NCBI GenBank assembly: GCA_035315885.1
Contig: DATFXM010000107.1
Span: forward strand, 1-44,054
Direction of reading: 5' to 3'
Length of the DNA stretch: 44,054 nt
Source of the DNA: DATFXM01 sp035315885
GTDB taxonomy: Bacteria > Acidobacteriota > Blastocatellia > UBA7656
The position numbers were made by a program, and so were the translations under genes. The stretch's first letter is position 1, and the number at the start of each line of letters is the position of its first letter. Under the pieces are notes generated by a model. That model did not search any database. It saw only the letters and a list, made by a program, of their open reading frames with translations, and was not told the origin of the DNA. Shown here one piece after another: positions 24,882 to 33,632 of the stretch.

Positions 24882-26705
24882 CCTGCCTCGCAGGATCTGG
24901 ATTTCCATAGGCTGCAGTTTTACCCGAATGGCTCGCGCAGGCCCTCGCGTGACAACGTTGTTCGGCTCTCGTATCTCGATGCCTTCGGGTTTGTCGATCA
25001 CCGCACCAGGAGTTTGCACGCCCGCGCGCTTGTTGGAGAAGAGTATTTCGTATTGCAAGCCCACAGGATTGAGCGTTCGATCGACTATGACCTCACCCTC
25101 CCAGCGGTCGGTCGTGTTGGTATTTGCGACTATTACAACTTCCTGGTCGTTCAACAGCCGGGAAAAAGCGATTACACCGGCGCCGAACGTGGAGATGCCG
25201 AATTGGGCTCCGTTGCCTGAAATCGGGCGAAAGTACTGCCGTCCGTAGCGCAGTGCCGGCTGTTCACCGCGCACTGTCGCCAGTCTCGATATCGACTCAT
25301 AAAAAGGATGATGGGGATCGAACGCGTTCGGTTTGCCCCACAGGGCTTCTCGCACCGCAAGATCCTGATTGCCCAGCCCGTGAAGGCCCTGCTCGGTGCC
25401 GTAGTACAGACACGGAATGCCCTGCAGGGCGAACAACACTGAAACTCCCAGAGTGAGTTGATCCTGAAATTTCTGAGGGTCTCTCGGATCGCTGAAAAAG
25501 AACCTTTGCGTCTGATCGTGGTTGTCAAGAAAGGTCACGAAGAATCTGCCTGCTTCGCCATGCGAGCTGACGATTGTTCGCTCGACGTCCTTCCGATGTT
25601 CAAACATGTTTACAACTTCGGATGGAGCCGATTGTCCTTTGGCGACCGCGGGCAGTTTGAAGAACAGCGGAAAGTCCAACGCCGCATCAACTCCCACAAT
25701 GTCTCCGTCCTGCGACGTTTGGCGCCCGATGAATCGTGCAATCTTTTCTTCGCTGTCGTAGACCTCTCCAAACGTGAAGAAGTTCTTCTTGCCGATGCTG
25801 AGGGCGAACTCTCGCATTGCGTTCCCAAAAACCTGCGCAAAATCAGGTTCGATGAACTTCAGTGTGTCGATGCGAAAACCGTCTATGTCGAACCTTGCGA
25901 TCAGGTATTGATGGGCACGAATCAGGATGTCGCGCACCGGAAAGCGAGGCGGATCGGCTGCAGTCACCATTTCCTTGAGTGATGCGAAGTCGCCACCGGC
26001 TTCTCCGCCAACGCCTTTGCGACGAAAGAAGGCATTCTTTCTCAACTCAACTGGCCAAACAGCCGCATCCAGAGGAGGGTCGTCCGGTGCTTCGGTCCAG
26101 TCCTGACGCGGATGGCCATCCTGATCGCGCCAGTTGATCTCGTATGTCTGATCGCGCCCCGCGGCCTCCGACGACAGTGTGCCATCGTCCAAAACGTATG
26201 CGAACACGTCGCCCGCATGATTCAGGACAATATCCAGAATCACGTAGATCCCTCGCGCGTGTGCTTCATCTACTAATGCCTGTAACTCGGCTTCTGCGAG
26301 GTTGGGGCTCGACGCGAAGCGCGGATCGATTCGCATGAAGTCCTGAATTCCGTAGCCGTGGTAGCTGAATGGGTTGAACTGACAGTTTTTCAGCACAGGC
26401 GAAAGCCAGATCGCACCCACACCGAGGTGCTGAAGGTAACCAAGTTGCGCGCGGACACCGTTGAACGTTCCCCCCTGAAACGTCCCGTTCAAACCGTCGA
26501 AGGGACTCGAACGGGGCGGCGAAGAAGGGTTGTTGAAACGATCAACCAGCAGGAAGTATATCCATTGGTCCCTCCAGTCTGCAGGTGAAGGGAACGGTGC
26601 ATTGATGGTCCGGATGTTGCGGTCTACGGTGACGTCTAAGTTCCGGGGAGATGAAAGTTTTTTAAACGCGGCCAGCACGTCGGGACTTGAGATTGAATTC
26701 GGCAT
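24861..26705 (-). CDS. GH13 alpha-amylase-family glycosidase, cytoplasmic
   Basis: This alpha-glucan-acting enzyme of the GH13 clan has all four conserved regions: DIVLNHAGD (158-166), GFRIDTLKF with nucleophile D280, FTFGEVYD with acid/base E314, and FLDNHDQ with D397. A beta-sandwich domain C follows (from about 490). There is no signal peptide, so it probably acts in the cytoplasm on maltodextrins, glycogen-derived glucans or trehalose-type substrates. The exact specificity is not clear. At 614 aa it includes an N-terminal region of about 40 residues before the barrel. AGAGGA precedes the ATG. The last residues (SSSEFS) are encoded by a heptamer repeat. Confidence 0.92.
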   Translation of the reverse strand: MPNSISSPDVLAAFKKLSSPRNLDVTVDRNIRTINAPFPSPADWRDQWIYFLLVDRFNNPSSPPRSSPFDGLNGTFQGGTFNGVRAQLGYLQHLGVGAIWLSPVLKNCQFNPFSYHGYGIQDFMRIDPRFASSPNLAEAELQALVDEAHARGIYVILDIVLNHAGDVFAYVLDDGTLSSEAAGRDQTYEINWRDQDGHPRQDWTEAPDDPPLDAAVWPVELRKNAFFRRKGVGGEAGGDFASLKEMVTAADPPRFPVRDILIRAHQYLIARFDIDGFRIDTLKFIEPDFAQVFGNAMREFALSIGKKNFFTFGEVYDSEEKIARFIGRQTSQDGDIVGVDAALDFPLFFKLPAVAKGQSAPSEVVNMFEHRKDVERTIVSSHGEAGRFFVTFLDNHDQTQRFFFSDPRDPQKFQDQLTLGVSVLFALQGIPCLYYGTEQGLHGLGNQDLAVREALWGKPNAFDPHHPFYESISRLATVRGEQPALRYGRQYFRPISGNGAQFGISTFGAGVIAFSRLLNDQEVVIVANTNTTDRWEGEVIVDRTLNPVGLQYEILFSNKRAGVQTPGAVIDKPEGIEIREPNNVVTRGPARAIRVKLQPMEIQILRGRSSSEFS

Positions 26706-26830
26706 TGGAGTCCTCTCTGATCGAACTGTCGTCCTTAATTAGACCGACTCACGAGGTCCGGCCATTTCAACTCAACGTCGTGAGAGTGTGGTTTGATTGT
26801 TCTTGCGGATCATCGGAGTGGTCGACGAAA

Positions 26831-27418
26831 TCATTCAACGCGAGGGTGATCTTTAGGGTCGATCAGGTGCTGGGTCGTGCCTTCGGTCACGCTGCCACCG
26901 TAGTTAGTGAATTCTACGGTTTCGGAAGACGGCAGGCTTAGCTGCTTGTTCGAATCGATCAGAGGGTCGGTTGATTTTCGTTTGGCTATCTCCACAAGCC
27001 TGGCCGACACGACCAGCCCGTTGAAGATCAGCGCGAGTCCAACAAAGAATGGAATCACCCCGGCAACCCACAGCCGTGCGAGGATCTCCGCGGTACCCGA
27101 TCCTACGTTTCCGCTGCGAATCACGCCCTCCATGATCATTGAAATCACTATTGCCGCACCCAACCCAACACAGCTAGTGATGACTCCGGCCTTAATCTCG
27201 TTATACCGCCTCCAGAGAGGGTTCAAGATTTGTTGTCTCGCTCGTTCTTCCTGCTTTTGTTGGCGTTCCTCTTCGGTTGGCAACATCTCCGGCCGCTGCT
27301 TTTTTCGAGTCAATGCCTTTCCGCTTAGCACCTGCCGGACTGGCAGCAAGTCCGTGCCGCAGGACTTACAGAATTTCAAATCGTCGCTTTGAGTTGAACC
27401 GCATCGCGGACAGAACAT
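26831..27418 (-). CDS. Zinc-ribbon membrane protein of unknown function
   Basis: The 195-aa protein starts MFCPRCGSTQSDDLKFCKSCG, a zinc ribbon with C3, C6, C17 and C20. A charged helical linker (QKQEERARQQ) and two hydrophobic segments follow (AGVITSCVGLGAAIVISMI near 92 and WVAGVIPFFVGLALIFNGLVV near 130). The C-terminal tail is polar. This zinc-ribbon plus two-TM plan is common in Acidobacteria-type hypothetical proteins. AGGTGA lies 6 nt before the ATG; the longer open frame upstream reads into repeat DNA. Confidence 0.8.
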   Translation of the reverse strand: MFCPRCGSTQSDDLKFCKSCGTDLLPVRQVLSGKALTRKKQRPEMLPTEEERQQKQEERARQQILNPLWRRYNEIKAGVITSCVGLGAAIVISMIMEGVIRSGNVGSGTAEILARLWVAGVIPFFVGLALIFNGLVVSARLVEIAKRKSTDPLIDSNKQLSLPSSETVEFTNYGGSVTEGTTQHLIDPKDHPRVE

Positions 27419-27555
27419 AGCTTCACCTATTGCCTGGTATGTTCGAATCATAAGACCGCGCGCCTCGGCGGGGCAACATCTGATCTCTTCAATTCGAATT
27501 CGGTGGCGCAAACTTGCCAGCCTCTCAACGTTGGAAGAGAATCCGAGGGACGGGA

Positions 27556-27745
27556 TTAGCGGAGAGAAGGGGCGAAAGGAAGACGCGGTGACGCGGAGAG
27601 GAGTGACGCAGAGACGCGGCGACACGGCGACGAAGAAACACGCGAAGCTTAGCTAAATCTCTAAAAGCGTCCCCGTGTCTCTCCTCTCCGCGTACCCGCG
27701 TCGCCCCTTTGCCCTTTCGTCCCTTCGCCCATTCTTCTCCTTGCC
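27556..27745. repeat. GACGCGG-type inverted repeat region
   Basis: The left part (gacgcggtgacgcggagaggagtgacgcagagacgcggcgacac) is mirrored by the right part (cccgtgtctctcctctccgcgtacccgcgtcgcccctttgccc), with short units of 7-9 nt. It is a second copy of the class seen at 16764-16955. No gene is supported in 27419-27869 apart from this; the rest shows nothing recognisable. Confidence 0.65.
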
Positions 27746-27869
27746 GGACTCCTGCTCTGCATAGGCGCATCTCCTCTTCTCGCGGGTATACTCCAGGCTC
27801 AGAACCCTCAACCTTCTAACGTTACCCCTGGTATTCAGATTCCCTTGACGCAGTAGCCGAAAAAAGAAA

Positions 27870-27944
<75 letters not shown>

Positions 27945-27978
27945 ACAATAGAGAATTTCAACCGCAAACCAAAATCAC

Positions 27979-28008
27979 AAGCTAACAGAGCGCTTGAAAG
28001 CATGTCAA
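27979..28008 (-). promoter_or_regulatory. Candidate promoter for tRNA-Val
   Basis: On the minus strand a perfect TTGACA (28003-28008) is followed after 18 bp by TAGCTT (27979-27984), 35 bp before the tRNA. The -10 is poor (3/6), so confidence is low. Confidence 0.3.
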
Positions 28009-28074
28009 CCAACGTGACCGCCGGCGAAGTCTGAGATGGGCTTCGTCCCCTCTGTACACAATTGAGTAAGTCGG

Positions 28075-28156
28075 CACGCAAGGCAGCAAAGGTTCGCAAA
28101 GAACGCAAACACCAAAACCCCGTTGCGTTCTTTGCGAACCTTTGCGGCCTTGCGTG
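28075..28156. repeat. Near-perfect 35-bp inverted repeat of AACGCAAAG type
   Basis: The left arm (28075-28110) and right arm (28122-28156) are reverse complements, apart from one substitution and one extra A, around an 11-nt loop (accaaaacccc). The arms are built from gcaaaggttcgcaaagaacgcaa. It lies downstream of the exported-protein gene at 28216 and upstream of tRNA-Val, and could end transcription or stabilise the mRNA 3' end. Confidence 0.85.
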
Positions 28157-28215
28157 AAACCCAGCTTGCTTAGTCGTGCACCGAGGGAACAACGCCCATC
28201 GCGCGTGTCGAGTAT

Positions 28216-30261
28216 TCAATGTCTGACGATCGTCACGTTTGTGGAGTTAACGCGCGAACGCCACAACGAGGGGAAAAAAATTGGAACCAGACCACCTCGC
28301 GCCGCCCAGCGTCCAGAGGTGAATGTCACAGCATCGAAGCCCGCCGAACGCGTAAGGCTCGCGCCGGCGGGCAAATCATTACCCGAGGTCTCCTTGTCTT
28401 CCAAAATCCTTTGCGCTATCGAGATCCTGGCGGTCATCCGTAGCTCCGGCCTCTGAAACCTGTCCGCAGCAGCCTTCGCACGATCAAAATCCGACCTGGC
28501 CATCATCGAGAGAGTCTGTGCGCATTGAAACGACAACCCCACTATAGGACTCGACGTCCTGCTGACGAGCTCTCCCTCACGAAAATGCCTCACGTATTCG
28601 AACCCGTCCAGCACCGATAGCGCGGACAGCAGGGTGTTTATCTGCTCGACCAGCGGCTCAATTATCTCGAATGCAATCTTCGGGTCGAGTGAGCCGTAAA
28701 GCGACGCGATGCTCATCATCGTAGTGACCTGCGATGAAGTCGCCGGCACCGGACCCAACAATCCTCTCGCCTCTTCCAATAGTTGCAGGGCCAGTTTCTT
28801 GTTTCCTTTGCCCGCAGCCACATTCGCAAAGTTCACGAGCACCATAGCCTGGACATCGGGCGGGTGACGCGCGAGCAATGCGCGCGCTTCATCCAGCTTT
28901 CCCTGCTCCTGCGCCTTCCAGAGCGCCCGACGGTTGATGTCCTGGGTCAGCCCTTTCCGTCGAGCCGGGTCGGTGACGTGGTCATTGATGATCGCAAGCG
29001 CCTTATCCAAATTATCCTTCTGCATTTCGACAATCGCCGCCTGCGAGTAGAGATCATCTCTTCGTTCCTGGGGTGCCTTCTGAGCGGCCGCAACCATTTC
29101 ATCGCTCGAACCATTCTGCATTATTCTTACGAGGTCCGCCGAAGCCCTCTCGCTCGGGCTCATTTCCTTTTCAACCTCGTCTATTCGGGCTTTCAATGCC
29201 GCGGCCCTGGCGGGCGCGTATTTTTGAATTGCCGGCAGCAGATTTGTCATCTCGGCAATCATCCCATCCGAGTCGAAGTCGTCCGCTTCATCGTCGGAAT
29301 CCCCGGTGGGCTTCGCTTTGGTGCTCGGAGCGAGTACGACGTCGAGCACCATGTTGGCGAGTTGACCTATCGTGACGTCGTCAAATAGCGAAGCTGTGGC
29401 GCTGCTGGGCTCGTTTCCATCTTTGGGCACCGTGCCGCCCAGTGCGATCATCAGCAATTGCATTGCCGCGGCCATCGATTCACCGGATTTCGAGAGGTTC
29501 TCAGAACGCAACCTGCGCATGAGATCGTCGATCAGAGTCCGGGCCGCGTCCTTGTCGCTGCTGGCAAGAGCAGATACCAGATTAGGCAACTGGCCCAGTG
29601 TGCCATCTTTAATGCTGCCCTCACCAATCTTGAGCGCTTCTGTCGGATCGCTTGAGGCAATCTGCATCGCCAGGTTGAGCTCCAGATACCGATCGGGAAG
29701 GTTCTCGGGTCTGCCTTGAACATCGTCGCGGCCTTTAACTCTCGTAGCCAGCAGAAACTCCCTCGCCAGCTTCGCATCGTGTCGCGAGATCAACCCCAGC
29801 AGCTCGCTGCGCAAACCAGCACGTTCCTGTGCCGCTTGCACGCTCTGTTGATAAGCTTCGGTCTCCGACGTGAGGACGTGGATGCCTTCTACAGTTTCGG
29901 GTTGAACCGGCTGCTCCTTTAGGAGCTCAGCGAGCAGGTTTGTCGCAGTCTTGAACAGCGCGCGGGCGCGCTTTTCATCAGATTTCCACAAAACGTCCGC
30001 GCTCGTCCCGTCGAACCTGACGCGATTCTCCGGCACCTTCAAGCCATCGATTTCCTGTATGACTTCTTCCATTAACGCGACAGCCTTCTTCCGAAGAGCT
30101 TCGCGTTTAGCCTTCTCGTCTTCGCTTTCCTTCTTGTCTTTGTCGTCGTCGCGGGCAGCCGCTTTCGCCTCGTCTTGCGGCGCAACGTCCTGTGCCTGAG
30201 CTCGGGCGGTGGGCCAGTTCAGCAATAGGATCAGGGCAAGTGCGAATACCTTCTTGCTCAT
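28216..30261 (-). CDS. Exported alpha-helical protein of unknown function (681 aa)
   Basis: A signal peptide (MSKKVFALALILLLNW, cleavage likely near ARAQA at 23) is followed by a very charged Lys/Asp/Glu segment (about 30-60) and a long run of amphipathic helices. Helix-pair stretches such as KALAIINDHVTDPARRKGL, ARALLARHPPDVQAMVLVNFANVAAGKGNKKLALQLLEEARGLL resemble TPR-type solenoid repeats. I recognise no enzyme motif. It is probably periplasmic and involved in protein contacts, which is inference only. GGAGG stands just before the ATG. It is a single gene, with the long inverted repeat downstream. Confidence 0.8.
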   Translation of the reverse strand: MSKKVFALALILLLNWPTARAQAQDVAPQDEAKAAARDDDKDKKESEDEKAKREALRKKAVALMEEVIQEIDGLKVPENRVRFDGTSADVLWKSDEKRARALFKTATNLLAELLKEQPVQPETVEGIHVLTSETEAYQQSVQAAQERAGLRSELLGLISRHDAKLAREFLLATRVKGRDDVQGRPENLPDRYLELNLAMQIASSDPTEALKIGEGSIKDGTLGQLPNLVSALASSDKDAARTLIDDLMRRLRSENLSKSGESMAAAMQLLMIALGGTVPKDGNEPSSATASLFDDVTIGQLANMVLDVVLAPSTKAKPTGDSDDEADDFDSDGMIAEMTNLLPAIQKYAPARAAALKARIDEVEKEMSPSERASADLVRIMQNGSSDEMVAAAQKAPQERRDDLYSQAAIVEMQKDNLDKALAIINDHVTDPARRKGLTQDINRRALWKAQEQGKLDEARALLARHPPDVQAMVLVNFANVAAGKGNKKLALQLLEEARGLLGPVPATSSQVTTMMSIASLYGSLDPKIAFEIIEPLVEQINTLLSALSVLDGFEYVRHFREGELVSRTSSPIVGLSFQCAQTLSMMARSDFDRAKAAADRFQRPELRMTARISIAQRILEDKETSGNDLPAGASLTRSAGFDAVTFTSGRWAARGGLVPIFFPSLWRSRVNSTNVTIVRH

Positions 30262-30523
30262 GTAGCCTCCTAAGCAAAGGCGCTCACAGTAATCGGAATA
30301 ACACGGGGGACCAGCTTCTCACGTCCAGAAAGGCGGGCCGGGCGTGTGGCGAGTGGCCCGCATCTCCTCCAGACCTTCTCTGCGAATGAACCTATTCTGC
30401 CACGTCCAGCCCCTATTTGCCACGACTCGCGCAATTTTCTTTCCCGGCCGGTTGAGCCGGTTGCCCGGCAGCGCGGCCCACAATAGACTCGCTTCAGATG
30501 AACAAACAACGGAGGTAGTTGCT

Positions 30524-31450
30524 TTGACCAAAATCGAAAGAGTTCTGGCCGCCATTCGAGGTGACAAAGTCGATCGACCGCCGTTCAGCTTCTGGTATCA
30601 CTTCGGCCTTCAGCATCGCCCAGGTAAGGTTCACGCCGAAGCTGAAATCGACTTCTACCGCTTTTATCAGCCCGATTTCCTCAAGGTGATGAGCGATTAT
30701 CCATACCCGCTGCCGGACGGACTCCAGGTCGTAACCACCGAAGACTGGAAGCGAGTCGAACCGGTGCCCGCAACCCATCAGTGCTGGGTTGAACAGTTAA
30801 ACGCGCTGTCTGCCTTATCAGATACGCTTTCACAGGAGGCGCTATTCATCGAGACCATTTTTTCACCCTGGACCACGGTGCGGCGCATGGCGCGAGCAGG
30901 CGGGTTGAAACAAGCGATGCAGCAATGTCCTGAAGATCTGCTTTCGGCCCTGAATGCGATCGCGCTGTCTCTTGGCGAGTACGCACGAGCGGCGGTAGCG
31001 CGCGGAGCCGCGGGCATCTTCTTTTCCCTCGGAGCGGCGACCGCCGATGTTATGTCCGCCGAAGAATACCGCAAGTGGGGCCGCCCGTTTGACCTGAAGG
31101 TCCTCGAAGCCGTAGCGCACGCGACTTTCAATGTCGTGCATGTGCACGGCGAAAGAATTCATTTCGAAGAAGCCGCGGACCTACCGGGTCATGCCTTCAA
31201 CTGGTCGCACACATTAACGCCGCCATCTTTGTCCGAGGGAAAGAAACGGACCGGGCGCACGGTTATGGGGGGCGTCAACGAAACTACTGCGAGCAGAGTT
31301 TCGGCACCGGAGGTCACCGCTCAAGTTGAAGCTTGTATGAAAGAAGCGGGCACGACTGGCGTGATGGTTACTCCCGGATGTTCCGTGCCTACGGACACGC
31401 CCGTTCGCAATCTGATGGCGATTGGCGAGGCGGTGCTCGCGGCAGGTTAG
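30524..31450 (+). CDS. Uroporphyrinogen decarboxylase-superfamily protein (not HemE)
   Basis: The 308-aa protein of the UROD/MtaA/CmuA superfamily starts at TTG (30524), supported by GGAGG 8 nt upstream; the frame upstream of it is not protein-like. It has KIERVLAAIRGDKVDRPPFSFW at the N-terminus, where true HemE has an RQAGRY motif, so decarboxylase activity is doubtful. NVVHVHGE and VMVTPGCSVPTDTPVRNL near the C-terminus could supply the His and Cys zinc ligands of MtaA-like methyltransferases. It may therefore be a corrinoid or thiol methyltransferase; this is inference. It converges on rpoD. Confidence 0.85.
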   Translation: MTKIERVLAAIRGDKVDRPPFSFWYHFGLQHRPGKVHAEAEIDFYRFYQPDFLKVMSDYPYPLPDGLQVVTTEDWKRVEPVPATHQCWVEQLNALSALSDTLSQEALFIETIFSPWTTVRRMARAGGLKQAMQQCPEDLLSALNAIALSLGEYARAAVARGAAGIFFSLGAATADVMSAEEYRKWGRPFDLKVLEAVAHATFNVVHVHGERIHFEEAADLPGHAFNWSHTLTPPSLSEGKKRTGRTVMGGVNETTASRVSAPEVTAQVEACMKEAGTTGVMVTPGCSVPTDTPVRNLMAIGEAVLAAG

Positions 31451-31477
31451 TTTCAGCTACTGCGTTTGGGTTTAGTT

Positions 31478-31524
31478 AAAAACGCCAGGGCGCAACGAAG
31501 AGAAATGTTCGTTGCGCCCTGGCG
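31478..31524 (-). terminator. Bidirectional terminator between the UROD-like gene and rpoD
   Basis: A perfect 17-bp stem (31483-31499 and 31508-31524) with an 8-nt loop lies between two converging genes. Read on the minus strand it is followed by TTTTTAAC, a good U tract for rpoD; read on the plus strand the tail is weak. Confidence 0.9.
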
Positions 31525-31548
31525 CTCTGATTTAAATGGTACTCAGGA

Positions 31549-33201
31549 TCAAGAGGCGATCGCGGTTCCGTCGAGGAACGCACGAAGCCTGCGAGATCGC
31601 GAGGGGTGGCGCAGCTTTGCGAGCGCCTTGGCTTCGATCTGGCGAATGCGTTCGCGCGTCACGTTGAAGTGCTTGCCCACTTCTTCGAGGGTTCGCTCTT
31701 CGCCGGACTGATCCAACCCGAACCTCATCTTGATGATTTCTTTTTCCCGCGGAGTCAGTGTGGACAACACATCCTCGGTGAGCTCGCGCAGGTTGTTGGT
31801 GATTGCGGTTTCAGCCGGATTCGCAGAACGCCGGTCTTCAATGAAGCTGGCGATCGTCGTTTCGCCGTCGTCGCCGATCGGAGTCTCCAGCGAAATCGGT
31901 TGCTGCGCGATTTTCAAAGCCTTTCTTACCTTCCACGCAGGCATATCTACGCGCCGTGCGAGCTCGTCGTGAGTTGGTTCTCGACCGAGCTCCTGGACCA
32001 TCAGGCGCTGAGTGCGCAGGATCTTGTTGATCACCTCGACCATGTGGACAGGCACGCGAATCGTCCTGCCCTGATCGGCGATGGCGCGAGTGACGGCTTG
32101 TCGAATCCACCACGTAGCATAGGTCGAGAACTTATAGCCGCGTCTCCAGTCGAACTTCTCGACAGCTCTCATCAACCCGATGTTTCCTTCCTGAATCAGG
32201 TCGAGGAAGTGCAATCCCCGGTTGATGTAGTTCTTGGCTATCGAAATCACCAGCCGGAGGTTGGCTTCGATCATCTCTCGTTTGGCCTGCTCGACCTCCG
32301 CTTCGGCGGTAACGATGTTCTGATGAGTTCGCTTGATCTCTACGGAGGTGGCTGCGTATCTCCGCTCGATCTCGCGGACCGATTTCCTGAGCGATCGCTG
32401 CTGCCGTTTCAGTTCGTCGATATCCTTTCGGCGTTTCGAATCGAGGGCCCGCTCGATCCGGTGTAAGTCAGATTCGATCGCGCGGATCTGCTTGACCACC
32501 ATTTCGATAGCTTCCATGAAGCGGCGGCGCATCTCTGCGCTGAAAGTAAAAGTGCGCATCCTGCGAGACATCTCGATGAGTTGATGCCCGTACAGCCGGC
32601 GAAGCCTCTTGAGCTTGCGCGAGGTCTTAGGCTCGGCTTCGATTTTTACAGACAGCTTCATCAGCTTGTCGTGAGACTTGATGATTTCTTCGAATTCGAC
32701 CATCACTTGCTGTCGAATCTCTTCGCGCTGCTCTTCCAGCGCCTCCTCGGCCTCAGGATCGGTTGCGATATCGATGATGTCCTGAGGGTTGATCTCACCT
32801 TCGAGCAACTGCTCGTAGAGCCGGCTGACCTCTTCGATGGTTATGAACGAGCGAGAGAGCGCCTTGTAGATGCGCTTGTTTCCGCGCTCGATTCTTTTGG
32901 CGATTCGGATTTCGTCCTCGCGGGTGAGGAGCGGAACCGAGCTCATTTCGCGAAGGTAGAGCCGCATCGGATCGAGCGACTCATCCTTCCCGGGTTCGAG
33001 GTCTACGTCGACTTCATCGGCTGGTTCTTCGGCAGGTTCTGGTGCCTCTTCTTCTTCGACTCCAACGGCGTCCCACAGAGATTCGGCCTCACCTTCATCA
33101 ATTTCGGCTACAATGCGCTCGATATCCCCGGTGGGAGCGAAGTCCTCCTGGACTTCGTCCGGGTTAGTCAACAGCATGTCTTTGTCCATTCGACTCTTCA
33201 T
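31549..33201 (-). CDS. rpoD: RNA polymerase primary sigma factor
   Basis: This is the housekeeping sigma-70. Region 1.2 is DPMRLYLREMSSVPLLTREDEIRIAKRIERG. A charged non-conserved region follows, then region 2 (NLRLVISIAKNYINRG, FLDLIQEGNIGLMRAVEKFD, GYKFSTYATWWIRQAVTRAI), region 3 (HMVEVINKILRTQR) and region 4 (LTPREKEIIKMRFGL, TLEEVGKHFNVTRERIRQIEAKAL). An acidic N-terminus represents region 1.1. I start at the ATG 33201 (550 aa). A TTG at 33222 and an ATG at 33189 are alternatives, and none has a strong ribosome binding site. The gene is isolated, with a strong terminator. Confidence 0.96.
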   Translation of the reverse strand: MKSRMDKDMLLTNPDEVQEDFAPTGDIERIVAEIDEGEAESLWDAVGVEEEEAPEPAEEPADEVDVDLEPGKDESLDPMRLYLREMSSVPLLTREDEIRIAKRIERGNKRIYKALSRSFITIEEVSRLYEQLLEGEINPQDIIDIATDPEAEEALEEQREEIRQQVMVEFEEIIKSHDKLMKLSVKIEAEPKTSRKLKRLRRLYGHQLIEMSRRMRTFTFSAEMRRRFMEAIEMVVKQIRAIESDLHRIERALDSKRRKDIDELKRQQRSLRKSVREIERRYAATSVEIKRTHQNIVTAEAEVEQAKREMIEANLRLVISIAKNYINRGLHFLDLIQEGNIGLMRAVEKFDWRRGYKFSTYATWWIRQAVTRAIADQGRTIRVPVHMVEVINKILRTQRLMVQELGREPTHDELARRVDMPAWKVRKALKIAQQPISLETPIGDDGETTIASFIEDRRSANPAETAITNNLRELTEDVLSTLTPREKEIIKMRFGLDQSGEERTLEEVGKHFNVTRERIRQIEAKALAKLRHPSRSRRLRAFLDGTAIAS

Positions 33202-33222
33202 TTTTTGACTTTGGCCTGGCAA

Positions 33223-33632
33223 CGTGTGCCGCGATCGCTGTATTATTGCGAACTAAAAGGCGCCTAAGCTATAACGCCGGCGCCTACCCCCTCGCCAACC
33301 GCTGGATGTTTGCGGTTGACATAGAAAAAATATGATTCATACGACGGCCCGTAACGGTACATCATACACGATACTTCCCGAACTATCTAGATGCAAGACG
33401 CCAAATTACAGATGCCTTGCCGAGCTTTTTCAAACAGTTAACGGTTCAGGTCCCACAACGCCTGACTGAGTCCCGTTCCCAGGCTGTTTACGCGCTCGCC
33501 CGCGACGGAAAGATGACCTGAAATTGATCAACTTCTCGAATTACGGCGGTAAACGCGGGAAGTTTCGGCGCACTTCAACCTACTGCGACCCCTAACGATA
33601 AATAGGCCAATTCGGTTCCCTGGGTTACAACT
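33223..33632. other. Divergent intergenic region, rpoD / GH13
   Basis: The region holds GC-rich small palindromes near rpoD (aaggcgcctaag, gccggcgcc, 33255-33290) and a perfect plus-strand TTGACA at 33316-33321 without a good -10. I see no repeat array and no supported small gene. Both flanking starts have weak ribosome binding sites. Confidence 0.5.

Noticed and set aside
27419..27625. N-terminal extension of the zinc-ribbon protein
   Set aside because: It reads into a GACGCGG-type repeat; AGGTGA before the ATG at 27418 and the immediate zinc ribbon favour the shorter form.
33316..33344. Promoter for the second GH13 gene
   Set aside because: The -35 is perfect, but no acceptable -10 lies at 16-18 bp and the gene starts almost 300 bp away.
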